Shown in pieces: positions 37,082 to 52,000 of a stretch of 64,000 nucleotides of DNA. The notes beneath the pieces were generated by a model, which was not told the origin of the DNA, searched no databases, and saw only the letters and a program-made list of their open reading frames with translations. Position 1 is the stretch's first letter. Each line of letters opens with the position of its first letter. Origin of the DNA: Tomocerus qinae (lineage: Eukaryota; Arthropoda; Collembola; Entomobryomorpha; Tomoceridae); the NCBI GenBank assembly GCA_020055645.1, contig CM034549.1, positions 20,047,930 to 20,111,929 of the forward strand. Direction: 5' to 3'. A program made the position numbers and the translations under genes.

Positions 37082-40000
37082 TTAATTTCTCTTTGATGTA
37101 GTTGGAATAGATATATCTGACAATGTCGAGGAATGCATATTTTTGGCTGCTAAATTGGCATTAGGGTTGGATATAGACATAGACCTTTCTTTCCTGCTAG
37201 TGTGACATTTTTCACTTTCATCTCCAGATGCATAAGAGCTGGAGCCGGGGGATTTATCTTTGCTACCTGGACAGGTCGTTGGAGTAGAAAATGTTACCGT
37301 TCCTCGTCGACTCAAACGTAGAGAGGGACAAGACTGTGACGATGGAGGTGGTGTCCCGCGACAATTTTTATTTCTTCCAGGAGTGGTTCCTGTGGCTCCT
37401 TTTAAAATACCTCCACCACTCGGAACAATTCCAATTCCGAGATACTCATTGGGTAAATCACTACTGGGACTTGGTTGATTGCTGCTACTGCATGAGGACT
37501 GCGCTTGATTCACTAGTAGTCGAGCACATCTGAAATCAAAAACATATGCCGCATTTAGATAAACTTTCTTCAAAGGTAAACAAACAATCACATCTAAATT
37601 ATTCATGAAAGAAATCCCTCCTACTGGGTTTCCATTAAACAAACAACGTTCTATTAGTCATGCGGAGAGATTCTGATAAATATTATCTGATATTTATAAC
37701 TGTGTCACCTTGAGAGAAATTCAAGGGGAGAGAAGAGTCGACGAGAACTAACCGAATTGCTCCGATCTCAAGATTTTATTTCATCCAATAACCAACACGG
37801 ACACTTTCATCTATCATCGATCCCTACCAGTAGTCTTTTCTACACAACACCTGAGCTCTCACTACAAAGATTTTCAAACCATGTAAAAGCCCATAAATTT
37901 TCCCATCGTTTGACCTGCTTTTACATTTAATACACTACTCTCTTGTACTCCTATTACTTATTTTCTACTCCTGTCTTTCTATAGTCTTCTTTTTCCATAA
38001 TACATATTTACCTTTGACATTTTCCCTTTCATCTATTTAATAGATTGACTTTCATTTCAGCATGTACCGTAAAATTGCAATAAATGTTCGGATGTATTTC
38101 ATTGTATTTGCATTTCGCATCAGAGAGTTAACATACCCAGACTCATTTCTTTCTGCTTTTGTACATATACATCGTTTTGAGCATAACCATTGAGTCGGAA
38201 TTCTTAAAATAGTCAACGGTAGAGCATTTACATTCAAAATAATGTTGTCAATCATGATTCATCACCATCACCTACTCTAGTTGCCTTTTCTAAAAGTATT
38301 CTGTCCTATTGCATGTATAAATGTTACTTTTTAAGTTATAATGCTAAATTCGATATCATTTTGCCTCCAGATCATGCACAGTTGAAGGTTGTTAGATGGA
38401 GATTTTAAATTAAGAAAACAAGCTTAGAAAAAGGCTTTCCATTACAGAGAAAGAGTTTTGTAGTTGCATTAGAAGGAAAGTGGAATGGTTCAACAGGCGG
38501 AGGAAAGAGATAAAAATAACAAGCCTAAGCTGTGCCTGGGGAATGTAACATTATACTCATCCTATAATATAGTTACTATATATACCTATAGTAGTCAGTC
38601 GCATTCGAGACGCTTAAAAGTACTCAGGAAATAAAATATGTGTAGTACGTTCTCAAGTACAAACAAATACATAATCACCAGAAAAACTGAATTTTTTGTA
38701 ACTAAAAGTTTCATTTTCTGACTACGAAAGTTAAGACCTCGTGCCCACTCTCCTGGATGATACGCAATTAAGAGGTAAAACTCCTCCGTTTCCATGAAAC
38801 AAGACAGACCTGACTTTACCTTTCTGAAACTTCGTAGCGCCCTAGTTTTAGATACTTAGCACAAATTACATTATTCATTCACTCTTGAAAGCCATTATCG
38901 ACTTGGAAAACGGGAGAGAGGAAAGTCAACTACTTAGGAGCTAAAGGAACGCAACTAGGCAAGCATGCAAAATGGAAAGCATTTCTGACAATTCTACTTC
39001 GTTACGAAGAAATTGACAAAAACTCTAGCACAAACACTAAGCTGTCCTATGCATGTATTCCTAAAAACATTTTATGTAACATAATAATATGCTTTATTGC
39101 ATGCTGAGACTATCTCCAAGAATATTGGGACACTGTCTGTAACAGCAGTAAAGTAATTTAGTTGATCAACTATTCTTCTCTAGCAATTTGTTCTGAAATC
39201 CTTTTAGAACTAAAAAGTGTACAAATATCAATACAAAATTAGAGTAACATTCTAAAAGTTCAAAATCTCAACAAAAAGATAGTACTTTTACCCTAAATGT
39301 CTTACCTGTCTAAGATACCCTAAGGATAGTACATAGAAGTAGTAAAACTACAGACAATATAAATAGCAATAGCATTTTGTATGCAAAACGAGAAAAGTCT
39401 CTAGATATTTGTGAAAAGTTCATATGGCAGTCTTTGGTGAAAGTTTTCTGTACAACTTTCGACTTTCACCAAGTTGTAACAAGTAGAAGAAATGGACGTC
39501 TACTAGGTAGTGATAAAGTGACTTGATGAAAAACACAAGTTTAGGGATGTAAATCACACGAAATTAAAACTTTCATGTGTAGTGACACATAACAGAATAA
39601 ATAGCAGAGTATTCTAGTGGTACTTAGCTCTACACAATAGGACTTTCCACTAATTCATTTTTCGTCATTACTTTGGAAAGGTTGAATTCTAGCAATAAAG
39701 TTAGGAATGCTCGCGTAAACTACGGTCGTCATTATAGTATATTGTAATGTGACTGTATATGAGTATTGCCCGAGGAGTGCTTACTACAACTATTACATGC
39801 AAGTTGTTAGCGAGACGAGATTTATGAATATGAGAATGACTAGAGCTGGTAGATTGGGGCGCAATGGGAATGGGATGCTACAAGGAAATTACAACCAGTT
39901 TGGTTTGCAGGTTATTTTTGCACATAAAGATTGACTAAAACTCTTCCTACTATGATATGTCTATCTGCCGACACCTACCTATATGCTGTTTTTACGAGCA

Positions 40001-43000
40001 ATTGCCTTCTACGAGTACGTACGTATTTAATATTGCCTTGGGTCTGACTACTAAAACCCTTCTGTTAACTTGTACTTAACCACACTTACGTAATCTATAT
40101 ATAGAAAAATATATAGCTTTCTTATATTAATATAAGAGGTACACTTGTTCTCATAACACTCATTTCGTTTTGAAGGTTATTACTACAATATCTACACGAT
40201 GCGCAATAACACAGGAAACTACGAAAATTAAGTATTAAAACATACAGAGCATATGTACGTAGGTATGCAATACGTCATGCTTACATTGAATGTGGAAGAA
40301 CATGAATGTACGATGAAAAATGTTAGTCGCACTCTTATTCTTAAAAATCCTATTAGCCTAACAGCTACATCATAGAAACTACGTGATCAGCTCGGAAGAT
40401 ATAGAAAAAAGCTTCGCCCGGGTCAAAAATCTCATTTTACTACATTAAATTCACCTTTTGTAGTTTCTGCGTAGGCACACATTTCTCTTTCGCAGTTAAT
40501 GTTCTCTAAAATATGTAGACAGTTAAACGAATGAGTGTATTATCTACGTAGGAAAAGTTTTCCAAATTCTGGCAGCTCGATGCTGGAGATGCATAAACAT
40601 TATTTCCAGGAAATTTACACATACTGTGACGGAAAATGTAATAGAAATAAAAGTTTTTCATTTCCTTTGCTCAATAGATTTATACATTACAATGCAGATA
40701 CTACTACGTAGCTTTTATTAGTATTCTAACAATAACCCTTTCTTTCGCAATCCATCCATCTTACATTACCTGACTGGACAAATAAAATATGAATGTGAAT
40801 ATCATACCAATGTGCATACAGATAGAATATCTCCTTTCCGTTCTGTTTACTCGACAGTAAATATGATAAGAACAACTACGAATGTGATGTGTGTAATACG
40901 CTAAGCTTAGTCAGTTTGCAACGGAGAATGGGAAATAAGATTTACTAACTAACAATAAGCTAACCAAAATAATATCTTTTCACATTTCCCACAAAGGCAA
41001 AATGTTCCACCCAATAAACAGAATTTCCCAACTTGGAATTCATAAAAGCGAGGTGCTCAAAAGAAACCCACCAAGTTGAAAGAAATAATAGACGCAGACG
41101 AACAGCATCAAGGACACTAGTGCTTCTTTTTAGGCTATAGAATTAAATAGAATCCCACCAAAAGAATAGTAAAGCCTAATTTTCTCTTTTATATAAGTAA
41201 CATGAGAAGGCTGCTGGAGCCATTACTTTAACATGTATTTTTAGTTTCTCTAATGATATTATACCGTTGTATTTAACGAGCTTTGATATATATACTAACA
41301 AGCTTAGTAAATCAAACATGATAATGATGCAACTCATTATTCTAGGTTATACGTAGTAGTTATAATAATTTCTACTGGTAGAAGGAGAAAGAACTTTAGT
41401 ACTCTTAATGTCATTCGTACCCAAATTTCCATTATTTACGGTACGACATTGTAAACAGCCAAATCAGAAATTCAATTTCTACTTCCTTACAGATGTCAGT
41501 GGTAAATAGCACTGTATGTGGTAAGATACTTCCCAATCTCTCCTGTAAGTAACCTTGCAGAGGATACTAGCTGTTGTAATTGCAAAAGTTATGGTTCCGT
41601 TGCATACATCCTCGTTTATTATTTAGAAAAATTCAGCATAGGAAATAACAATGCGTCGGATTAGAATTGGAAAGGAGAAGTATTGTAATACTATTCATGT
41701 TTTCCCTTGCGAGAAGCAAGGATTAAACGGGGATTCCGATGGAATCCCAATCCATATCGGACCATAAAGAAGAATTGGCTTTACTATATGAATCTGCGTA
41801 TATGAATCAGTATTTACATACAGACAGCCTTACATTATGCATATATCTGTATGCCTTGGGCCTTATATGCAAATATGACTACAGAAATACATTGCGCACC
41901 AATTATGTAGACAGATAGGTGCACATAGAGTAGGTATTTTCTACTACGTACATCCGAATTGGATTGGAAACACAATGTCTGATAAATTCTTATTTAATCC
42001 GTATTGAGGATTCCATAAGGAAAGGGAATTTACTTAGCAAAGTCTTGCATACTACAAATATATGTTATAGATAGACTTTAATTTGGAAGCAATAGTGAAT
42101 GCCTTGAGAAACCTTACAAAGTTTTCTAGCATGTGTGCACGTGCACTAGTACAAAGACGTCATTGTAGACTCGTAATATATGATACGTAAGATTAGTATC
42201 AAAATTACTCAAGACAAAATTCAATTTGAGAGACCGCTGCTGTGTGTCCGTTGGAATTATTCGATTTATAATAATGCGAATGGATGTATGTGGCTGTGGG
42301 TATGGAAGATAAGATTTCTATGTTCAGGCTATGGAAATTTTCCAAATGGACTAATCTATTTAAGTTAAGTGAAATATATGCTTATAACAATAAAATTCAA
42401 TCACAAAGTAGATAACTGCGTACATAACATACAAATGCAGTGGATAATGGTTTAGTTGTGCTATTAGTCACTGTGCTCTAAACTCTAGTTTACTTATGTT
42501 GTATTGTTAGCTTAGTAAAGTAGTCATGTAGACGAAGGAGTATCAATCCTATTTAGATGTGGCATTAGTAGTCTCCAGATAACGTGATGTCTATTCCGCC
42601 TTCGTGCTTTTCTCGTGAACTGTCCTTATTGAGAGAAGGAGAAACGTTGCGTTGCTTTAAAGTATTCTCTCTTTGACAGCTCTGGCTCTGTATCAATAAA
42701 TCTTACTCTAGGCCCTACACCCATAAATGTCATTCCATTTGAAATGTTCAACGTGGCTTGTCTTCTCTCAGTTTGGATTTCCAACAGATTTCTAATACTT
42801 TTTGACACTTGTTTCAGATTCCACCCTAGTTGTTAATGAATCTGTAGAGCCACATGCTACATACACTAGGCACAACGGGCGCCACATGGACTAAAACGAC
42901 TAAAACCTTTCTAAACTCGAAACACTGCAATACACTTAATACTTTATATGACATGACAGTGTCACGTATACTGGTCTTTGTATACTGGTATTTTGGGCAA

Positions 43001-46000
43001 AACTAGTAAACTGTATCTTCCTGTGAAAGTAACCTGGTATTTCCTAAGACGTAAACTGGTCTTATGCAAAGAATTAGCAATGGATATGAGTTTATAATAG
43101 TTACATAGTTGTATCACGATCATGCGAATGTTCAATTGCGATTTCAACAAGATTTCTATTAAAATCCCAACATTGAGACTAAAAATAAAAATTAAGACCT
43201 ATCTGCCCACAGCTTGGACCTAAGTAGAAAAATGGGTTAAATTGAGTCATATCATTGAATTAAATTGAGATAAATTGGGACAATTGGAGACAATTTGGGA
43301 CAATTGGAGACAATTTGAGACAATTAGGGACAATTGGAGACAATTTAGGACAATTTGAGTTAAATTGAGTTAACTGGAGTTACTTTAGGTCAAATTGAGC
43401 CAAATAGAAGATATATTGCATAGTGCTACCCACATGTAATTACACGAGATTCTTCCTACCACAACCTCATTATTTGTCCTTCCGTTAATTGTTTTATTTT
43501 TCTCATCTCTATGTACTTCTTCCGTTTTTTATGTTGGCTGTAATGTATATGTGTAGCCTTCTTTCAATAACTTAACTCTACCTCTTTGTGATTTGACTAA
43601 ATGTCATGTATATTAAGTACTACACAGAATTCTGCAGAAGGCTGAAACTCATATTGTACAATATAACTTGAGTTTAGGAGTAAGATAAGGTTTTAAATAA
43701 ATTAGTTCTACATTGTCATAGTATATGGCAAATGACTGTACAACATAAATGTTTTCCAATACTCGATCTTTTTGTTAAAATACTAGTTTACTTTAACTGT
43801 AAGACCAATTTACTTTGCTCAACAAAAGACCAGTTTACTAAGACGAATTTACGTACTCGAACCCTATATGACTATGACATTACAAATAGTAATCATATAA
43901 TCCTCTACTACGTTCTAAAAGATTAGTAGTAAAGCTTTATATCTGTATATATATAATAATTTTATAATTGTTACAGGAACATAAATGTAATGCTAGAAGG
44001 TTACTATTGTATGGAATTACAGACCATGACAATTCTATCCTCAACTGACAGCATAAAAACCCTTAAAACATTTCGTGGAGAAAACTGACACTTAAAACCA
44101 AAAAGTCATAAGAACTTCAGTTGGACTTCCTTTTCCGTCTCAACTGAGAACTGTATATTTATACTTTCCCAACGGATATACAATGAGAGATGAAAACGAA
44201 AACAAGTTTGATTTGCGTATGCGAGAAAATCAAATTGTAACTCTTTTACAAAGTTATGTAGCTGTTGTTGGTAGAGGAATTTTAAGGACAAGACATTTGA
44301 ATGGAATTCTACTAAAGTAATAAATGGTAGGATGTGTGTGTGTGTTAGGGGGAGAGCACAGCATCTACTATAGTAGTAGAGCTATGCTACCGCTCAAGCC
44401 TGGGGTGGCTTACTTGCAGTGACTCCCGGACAACTTTACTGAGTGTACAGACTTACACGAAGAGACTTTGGTGAGGGGTACTGAACCATTATGTGGTACA
44501 GCCCTACACAGTCCCGTACTCTACCTATGTGTGCTTAGGTGGCAAGGTTAGGTGAGCTGACCACATTAGGTGTGACAGTCATCGCAACCTCCCGCATCCC
44601 TTCGCATGTGCTCCTCAGTCCAGTATATCACTAGGTAAACTCGTAGTGTACACCTAACCAAGAGAGCAATCTGCACACTGCAGACAGGGTAAGGAAAGAT
44701 AGTCATATTGTCACCAAGATAGGCAAATCAATGCTAATAACGAATATACGGCAAAGATAGCTTCTCCCAATTCCAGACTATCTAACGCACAACCTGAGGC
44801 GCTCTTAGGATTCGAACCCAAGATTGCAGACAGCCAGCCAGGTTTTTACACCATTAGACCGTCCTGTACGCCCGCAAATGGTAGGATACAAAACGGAGAA
44901 ACAGTTAAACTATGGCCGATGAAAAGCTCGGGGATGTTGAGTCTAGCTTGGGTCATAGTCTAAGTGCCTCTGTAGGTATTTTTAGAGAGCCAGCATGTAA
45001 AAAGATTTGAAAAGATTGAGTTTACTAATCAAAAATGCATGTAAGACTAGTCTGAATGGAATACAGAATTCTCTGTGGGATTGTTCAGCCTGCAAACTAT
45101 GATTCTAGTACTTACTATAGACATGAGTTAGTATATAGATCCCAGCGAGAGTTCCTTCTCCCATTGTCTGTGATCCTATTTCTTTAGTTGAGCATAATAA
45201 TATTCCAACTGTGACCGTGTGGCTACTAGCCAAAAAGAAGGATGGAATGCTTTCACCATGCCACTAGCACGGCTTTCTTTTACTAGCATTATTATAACAA
45301 TCTTCAAAATATGTAGATGAATATGGGTTTTTCGGTTTGCATTGAAATGAACGTAATAGCATATAGTCCCACTCATACTGTACAACGGATTCGTGTTTCG
45401 ACATTTTTTCCAAATAATAATTTACAGTTGAATGCAGAATCCTTTATTACATTCTGGTAATGTGCACTAAGCATGTAAACTACAGTGCCCAAAGCAATAA
45501 CAAATTCTTTCAGATAGTAAAAGGGAAAGAGAAAGGTAGCAGAGAAAGTTCAAAGAGAAAGAAAGGACTCCTATGAAGATGGAAAGGTTTCCATGTCCTG
45601 CCTGACTTGACTTCCCTTTCTGTAGTTAGCAGCATTTTCTCTCGCTAGAACAGCCCAGTGAACAGGTAAAGAATACAAAGTGGGGCTAATGCAAATTACA
45701 TGTGAACAGTCATGTATAATTCATTCTCAGCACATTCTATACCTATCTAAATGCACACCCAAATAGTATACCCTTAGCTAGACATGACCTTACTAATGCC
45801 ACATAAATACAAGTAATATTTCATACCTACTACAGCTGGGTGTGTTCCCCTAACACTGACACTTTCCTCAACAATTTCATTATTTTATGTCTTCTTGAAG
45901 TTCAGGTTCACTTTCAGTCATGTTTATTACATCTTGCGTAGAATGCATTATATTCTGAACACCATTACCGCGAGGTTAAAGGAATCACATGCGCTAAAAT

Positions 46001-49000
46001 TCGGATTAACCACATTATAAATTCAGTACAGCGACTGATTGCGAATATTAATGGACAACCAGCCAGAAGCAAAAAAAATTTTCGTTCGGATGTTAAAATA
46101 GGGCATCTTGAGAGAATTTCTAGCTACGGTTAAAAAGAAGTCGTTGAAAAAGAAGTTACTTCAACATACTCCGGTTAAAGGTGAATGCCATTTCAATCCA
46201 TGACCATAACTTTCACTCTACTACGCAATGGAATAAGTATGTTAAAAAGTAAATAGAGCAATTGATGCGAAAATGATGTGCTTACAATAGAGACGCAATG
46301 TTCTTAATGGAGGTAAAGCATCAAAGTTAGACATGTTGTGTATAGCTAGTTAAACATGTAGTAGTACTCGACAATTGAATGCTAATAATAAACTTTGTTT
46401 TTTGTGGTTAGTAGGAGCTAGGAGGAGCTAGGAGGAGTAAAGAGCACTCAAAGCTACGTGAAGCTAAACAAGCAGAGATTAAAAAGCAATCAATCTAGTA
46501 GCCAAAGGATTTGATGGCTTTCACTTACACACGACAAAATGAAACACACATGTCATAGGCAGTACTAATGGTGTGCTTCCGATCTATATTTGATTCATCC
46601 ATCCATTCTCCATATGCCCACTATATTCTCATTTCCATCACGAGTATGTATGCCTAAGCAATTTCCTACTGTTCAAAAAGCTACAACTAATCACAAGTCC
46701 TCGCAACAATAATCTATTTTTAACCAAACTAACATCCATGAGGTTGAAATGGCAGCCACTACAGATTCTGTTCTTGAACATAGGTCACAATAGACAGATT
46801 ATTAAATAAAACCAAACGCGTTAACTTACGATCATGACGCATTTATTGACATCATTCTTCATTCCTATTATGCTTCAGTGAATAATAATTGTCCTACTGT
46901 GGATAATGAACCTTATTTCTATACTATTACTACGTCAATGTGATTTCCAAAGTATAACATCATGACCATTGATCAGTTTTTATTTCCAGGAATCATAATA
47001 TTTTGTGTAATACAATAGTAGCAAGTTTGTTTTGATTGTGAAACAATTAGAAATGGGAACAAAACGGGAAAGCAGAGAGCTCATAGCTGGAAATGTATTC
47101 TTTCCTGCCAAATAAATACAAAATCGATTCGAGTCTTCTCGATGTGAGTCATTGCTTGCATACAGATACTCCTATTAGCCTGCCCTACTCTTGTCTATTG
47201 AATATTTCACACATTATACACCGCACTAGCGCAGCACACATTAATTTATTTTGAATGATATCTCTGTAGTCGCCTCACTGACTACTTTATGACAGTTCTA
47301 GTTCTAGTCCTTTGCCTCCACTCCATTCTCGTATATTTACACCCATTACATATGCGCTGCAAGACAAAAGCCAAAGATATTCTCATGACGAGGAAAGTCA
47401 AAACTTTTGTGAGTTGAAGTTGAAACAAAGGATTCACTCACACAATATACCTACTGTACTTAGAAAACTTATAGATCTTACTACATATTGAAATGTGATA
47501 AAAGACTTCTAAAATGAAGTTACAGAAAATTTCTAGGAACTTTCCCTAGGGCTACAACTTTCACTTTACCTTGTTTTTCCTCTTTATTCTAACTCCTTTT
47601 GATAATGCTTCTTTTTAACCTTTACATAACCTTACTGCTCTTTTATGAACAAAAACATCATTTTCGAATTTTTAGGAAACATTTTAGTACGCAACCCTTA
47701 GGGATTCCCATGAAAATGTAATTTTTGGTTTGGTTTCTCATTTATTCCCGATATGTGCCATCCATTCCCAGCTTGTCATATCAATTTCCGTTCTCGGAAC
47801 ACTCAAAGCATAGTTTTACAAACAAAAATAATTGTTTTTTCCTTCTATTGAAAAACTTTTAGCAATTGGAGATACATCTCACTTTTCTCACAGCTTTCTC
47901 CTACTTTCTTTATCAATGCTTAGAGCAAATGGCAATTTCACCATGTCATAACATGTCATAACATGGTTATAATGACAAATGATCAATATGTAAACTCTTG
48001 ACATGCTTAGCTGTTAGTTTCTTTATTGTAATTTACTAAGTAAACAGGGAAAGAACAATTGGGAGAAAATTAACCACAATTATGACGTGTGTTGACTTTT
48101 ACATTGGCAGGAAGTGCTATGTTAAAGATCAATTGTAGTTTAGCTAACTAAAGTGTGTACAATAGCATGAAAATCAAGGTCTTATGGATAGTTTTATTTA
48201 TCAGCTATAAAGGATTGCGTGTCCTAAGAAAACAATCGAAAACTGTTAAATGTCTCAATTGGCCTTTTTAGGAAACTGCTCTGGGAAGTAAGATTGGTTA
48301 GCACAGAGTTAGAGTTAGTTAAGTGTAGGAGAAAGAAAACTTGGACATAGTTTCTATATAAATAAGGAAAGAAGGTGTTGGGCATATCGACCTCTCCTAA
48401 CTTCGTTTCCTTTTCTTGGGTTCGCTTTCCATTATAGGGCTTAAGAAGGATAAGTCCCTACTCGTCGAACAACCGAAAGGTGAACCAAGCAGCCAAGTGA
48501 AGAAAGTGTGAACAGTTGTGATAGCTCGTAGAAAAATTATAGTTCATCCCATCCAACCTTGTTGAGCTGGTTAAGTCTTTGTTGAACATTGAGTGGACTA
48601 CCCTTTTTAGTGTTTTCCACTTTAGCACGAAGACATGGCCCACATTGCCAAAAGTTGAATTCGATGTTCTCATTTTCGACCTTCCGGCTCTATGCGGTAA
48701 ACAACAGAGAAAGTGTTCAAAAGAAGAAAAGTTTTCCCAACGTATGTATATGCATATTGCATATTAATATGATATTATAACAACAAAGAATCCTAGAGGA
48801 ATATGCACCATGCCTTTTTAGATGAGATACATTTGATTAATAAATAATAGATATCCCAAAATGTAATTTAACTATAGGTATTGATGAAATTACTTTTTCA
48901 ATGGGCTGTTTCATGAAGTTCTACATTCTACAAAGGGTTGAGCAAACGAAAAGGAAGGAAAAACATCAAAGGGAAATAATAGTGTTTGTGAAAATAAAAA

Positions 49001-52000
49001 TGTTGCTACTTTCTCACCGTTCCCCTTTCCTACAAGTTTTATTTTTGTAAAAAGATATCGAATATATTCTTGTGGCCAAGATGTATCTTTTTACTGTGTT
49101 CCTTAGACAGAAACGCAATTTTCCTTAAAAACGTGGTTCTTTCACCAACTGCTTTGTCAATAAATTCACAACGTGTGTCTGCTGTATTTCTTTGCTATGG
49201 TTGATTGCAGCTGACGTGATGAATTTTTTACGACATCTTAACTAAAATACGTGCATGGCTAAAGCTCAACCGGAATATCCACCCAGTGTAACAGTGTTAA
49301 GATATTAGTTCTCACAAATTGACATATATAGCAAGTTTATATAGTAAATAGGGATTTAGCAACTATTTTTTTCCTTCTTAGGGAAAGTTAAGACAGTAAA
49401 AATGACCTTGACGCACGAAGGAAGAACCCACTATTTATGCAAAGGTAGCTACAGCTACTACATATGCTGTATTTTTTTGGTCTAGGGTAATACTTTTTGC
49501 TCCATAAATAACCCAAGACTAATGACTTGCTTTGAAAGAGTAATATAAGAGTCTTTTTATGCAGTATATAGTACGAGTATAGTACAGTGAAGAAGCAATC
49601 CTCGTTGATTCCCAGAGACTGAGAAAGTTGCGAAGTTTCTCATTACTCATTTCCTTTCGCACATGTAGTAAAATATCTGCATAGGTAATCCGCTATAGCC
49701 TTAGCACAACAAATACGAGTATGTAGGACAACATACGGATAGCGTCAATATAAATATACGAGCGTATTACTACAAAGTCGTAGGAGTTGGGTTGAGTGAG
49801 TGCTTCAGAGCAGACGTGCTTGGCGATCTGTCCTGATAATTTTATTTACTACACTTGTACTTTATTTCGTAATATCTTTATCTCATCAATATTATTGTAA
49901 ATCCTTATTTTATTGGATAAACAACGCTACTACATTATATTAGTAGATTTTTAATGTATTTTTTTGCTTCTAATGTAATGTAATACGTTCCCTCAAATTT
50001 TATAAATTCTTCTATTGAAAATAACAATCTGCGAATCTGGTCAATAAATCAGGTAACAAGCAATATATTTGTAAGTTAGAAATTAAAATGTGTCAGAAAA
50101 ACGATTTATCTACTTTAAAATATTGGGAATTTAAAGGAAATGTTTCAACTAGTTTTGGATTATTTTAATAATTTTATAAATTAAAAAGAAATATGTCAAT
50201 GAGTTTTGCATTATTTTTAAGCAAGGTTTTGAGATACGCTGGTTTTATTACCTAAATGAAAAGTCTCATGGAAAAACGATTTACCTACTTTAAGATTTTG
50301 TAAATTTAAAAGAAATGTGTCAATGAGTTTTGTATTATTTAAAACAAGGTTTTGAGCTACAAAAGTGTCATGGAAAAACGATTTACCTACTTTAAGGTTT
50401 TTTGGATTTAAAGGAAATGTGTCAATGAGTTTTGCATAAAAGTCTCATGGAAAAACGATTTACCTACTTTAAGATTTTGTAAATTTAAAAGAAATGTGTC
50501 AATGAGTTTTGCATTATTTTTAAGCAAGGTTTTGAGATACGCTGGTTTTATTACCTTAATGAAAAGTCTCATAGAAAAACGATTTACCTACTTTAAGATT
50601 TTGTAAATTTAAAAGAAATGTGTCAATGAGTTTTGCATTATTTTTAAGCAAGGTTTTGAGATACGCTGGTTTTATTACCTTAATGAAAAGTCTCATAGAA
50701 AAACGATTTACCTACTTTAAGATTTTGTAAATTTAAAAGAAATGTGTCAATGAGTTTTGCATTATTTTTAAGCAAGGTTTTGAGATACGCTGGTTTTATT
50801 ACCTTAATGAAAAGTCTCATAGAAAAACGATTTACCTACTTTAAGATTTTGTAAATTTAAAAGAAATGTGTCAATGAGTTTTGCATTATTTTTAAGCAAG
50901 GTTTTGAGATACGCTGGTTTTATTACCTTAATGAAAAGTCTCATAGAAAAACGATTTACCTACTTTAAGATTTTGTAAATTTAAAAGAAATGTGTCAATG
51001 AGTTTTGCATTATTTTTAAGCAAGGTTTTGAGATACGCTGGTTTTATTACCTTAATGAAAAGTCTCATAGAAAAACGACTTACCTACTTTAAGATTTTGT
51101 AAATTTAAAAGAAATGTGTCAATGAGTTTTGCATTATTTTTAAGCAAGGTTTTGAGATACGCTGGTTTTATTACCTTAATGAAAATTCTCATAGAAAAAC
51201 GATTTACCTACTTTAAGATTTTGTAAATTTAAAAGAAATGTGTCAATGAGTTTTGCATTATTTTTAAGCAAGGTTTTGAGATATGCTGGTTTTATTACCT
51301 TAATGAAAAATCTCACGGAAAAACGATTTACCTACTTTAAGATTTTGTAAATTTAAAAGAAATATTGTCAATGAGTTTCCCTATCATAAAATTTAGAAAA
51401 ATATTTCAACAATATGGAATATAGTAAGCATTTTAAAACTTTATATATTAATAGAATGAGCTATTAAAATTATACACATATACTTAATGTCATGAAGCTA
51501 TTCGCTATCGTTTTAAGCAAAAGTTTTGTACCCTTGTCACCTTCAATTCTTTAGAAAAAATTAATATGTTGACTAAGTATACTGTGGAAATGTAATGTTC
51601 TCTCATGGAAATCCTGCAGAATACGCTAAGTAATAGAAAAATAAGCAGAATACATCTTCCCACGATTTTCAAACAATTTTAATGGATCTTCACTGATATC
51701 AACTTACAAGGACGAGCTATTCTTCACTCTATCACCGCTGTAATAATATCCCAACGAATACAATTATTCAATGTAATCTGTAACTATAATATTGTCGTCT
51801 GATTGTGTGTAATATATTTATCAATGTGAGATAAGTAACCACAACTCGAGTCATATTAACTGTGCTACATTTTACAGCCTTAAATGTCTATGTTTACAAT
51901 TTCTTCACACTCTTTAATCTGGTTATCGCCTTGTCAGCACTCACTCAGCCCAACTCCAAAGCATTAATTAAGATATAATATTAACAGTTGTGTTAATTTT

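Noticed and set aside
44799-44873. Functional tRNA gene on the minus strand
   Set aside because: The B box is perfect, but the anticodon arm and the rest of the cloverleaf do not fold properly, and the block is the head of a longer element with a target duplication.
50096-51378. CRISPR-like array
   Set aside because: The 124-bp units are uninterrupted tandem repeats with no unique spacers, in a eukaryotic intron.
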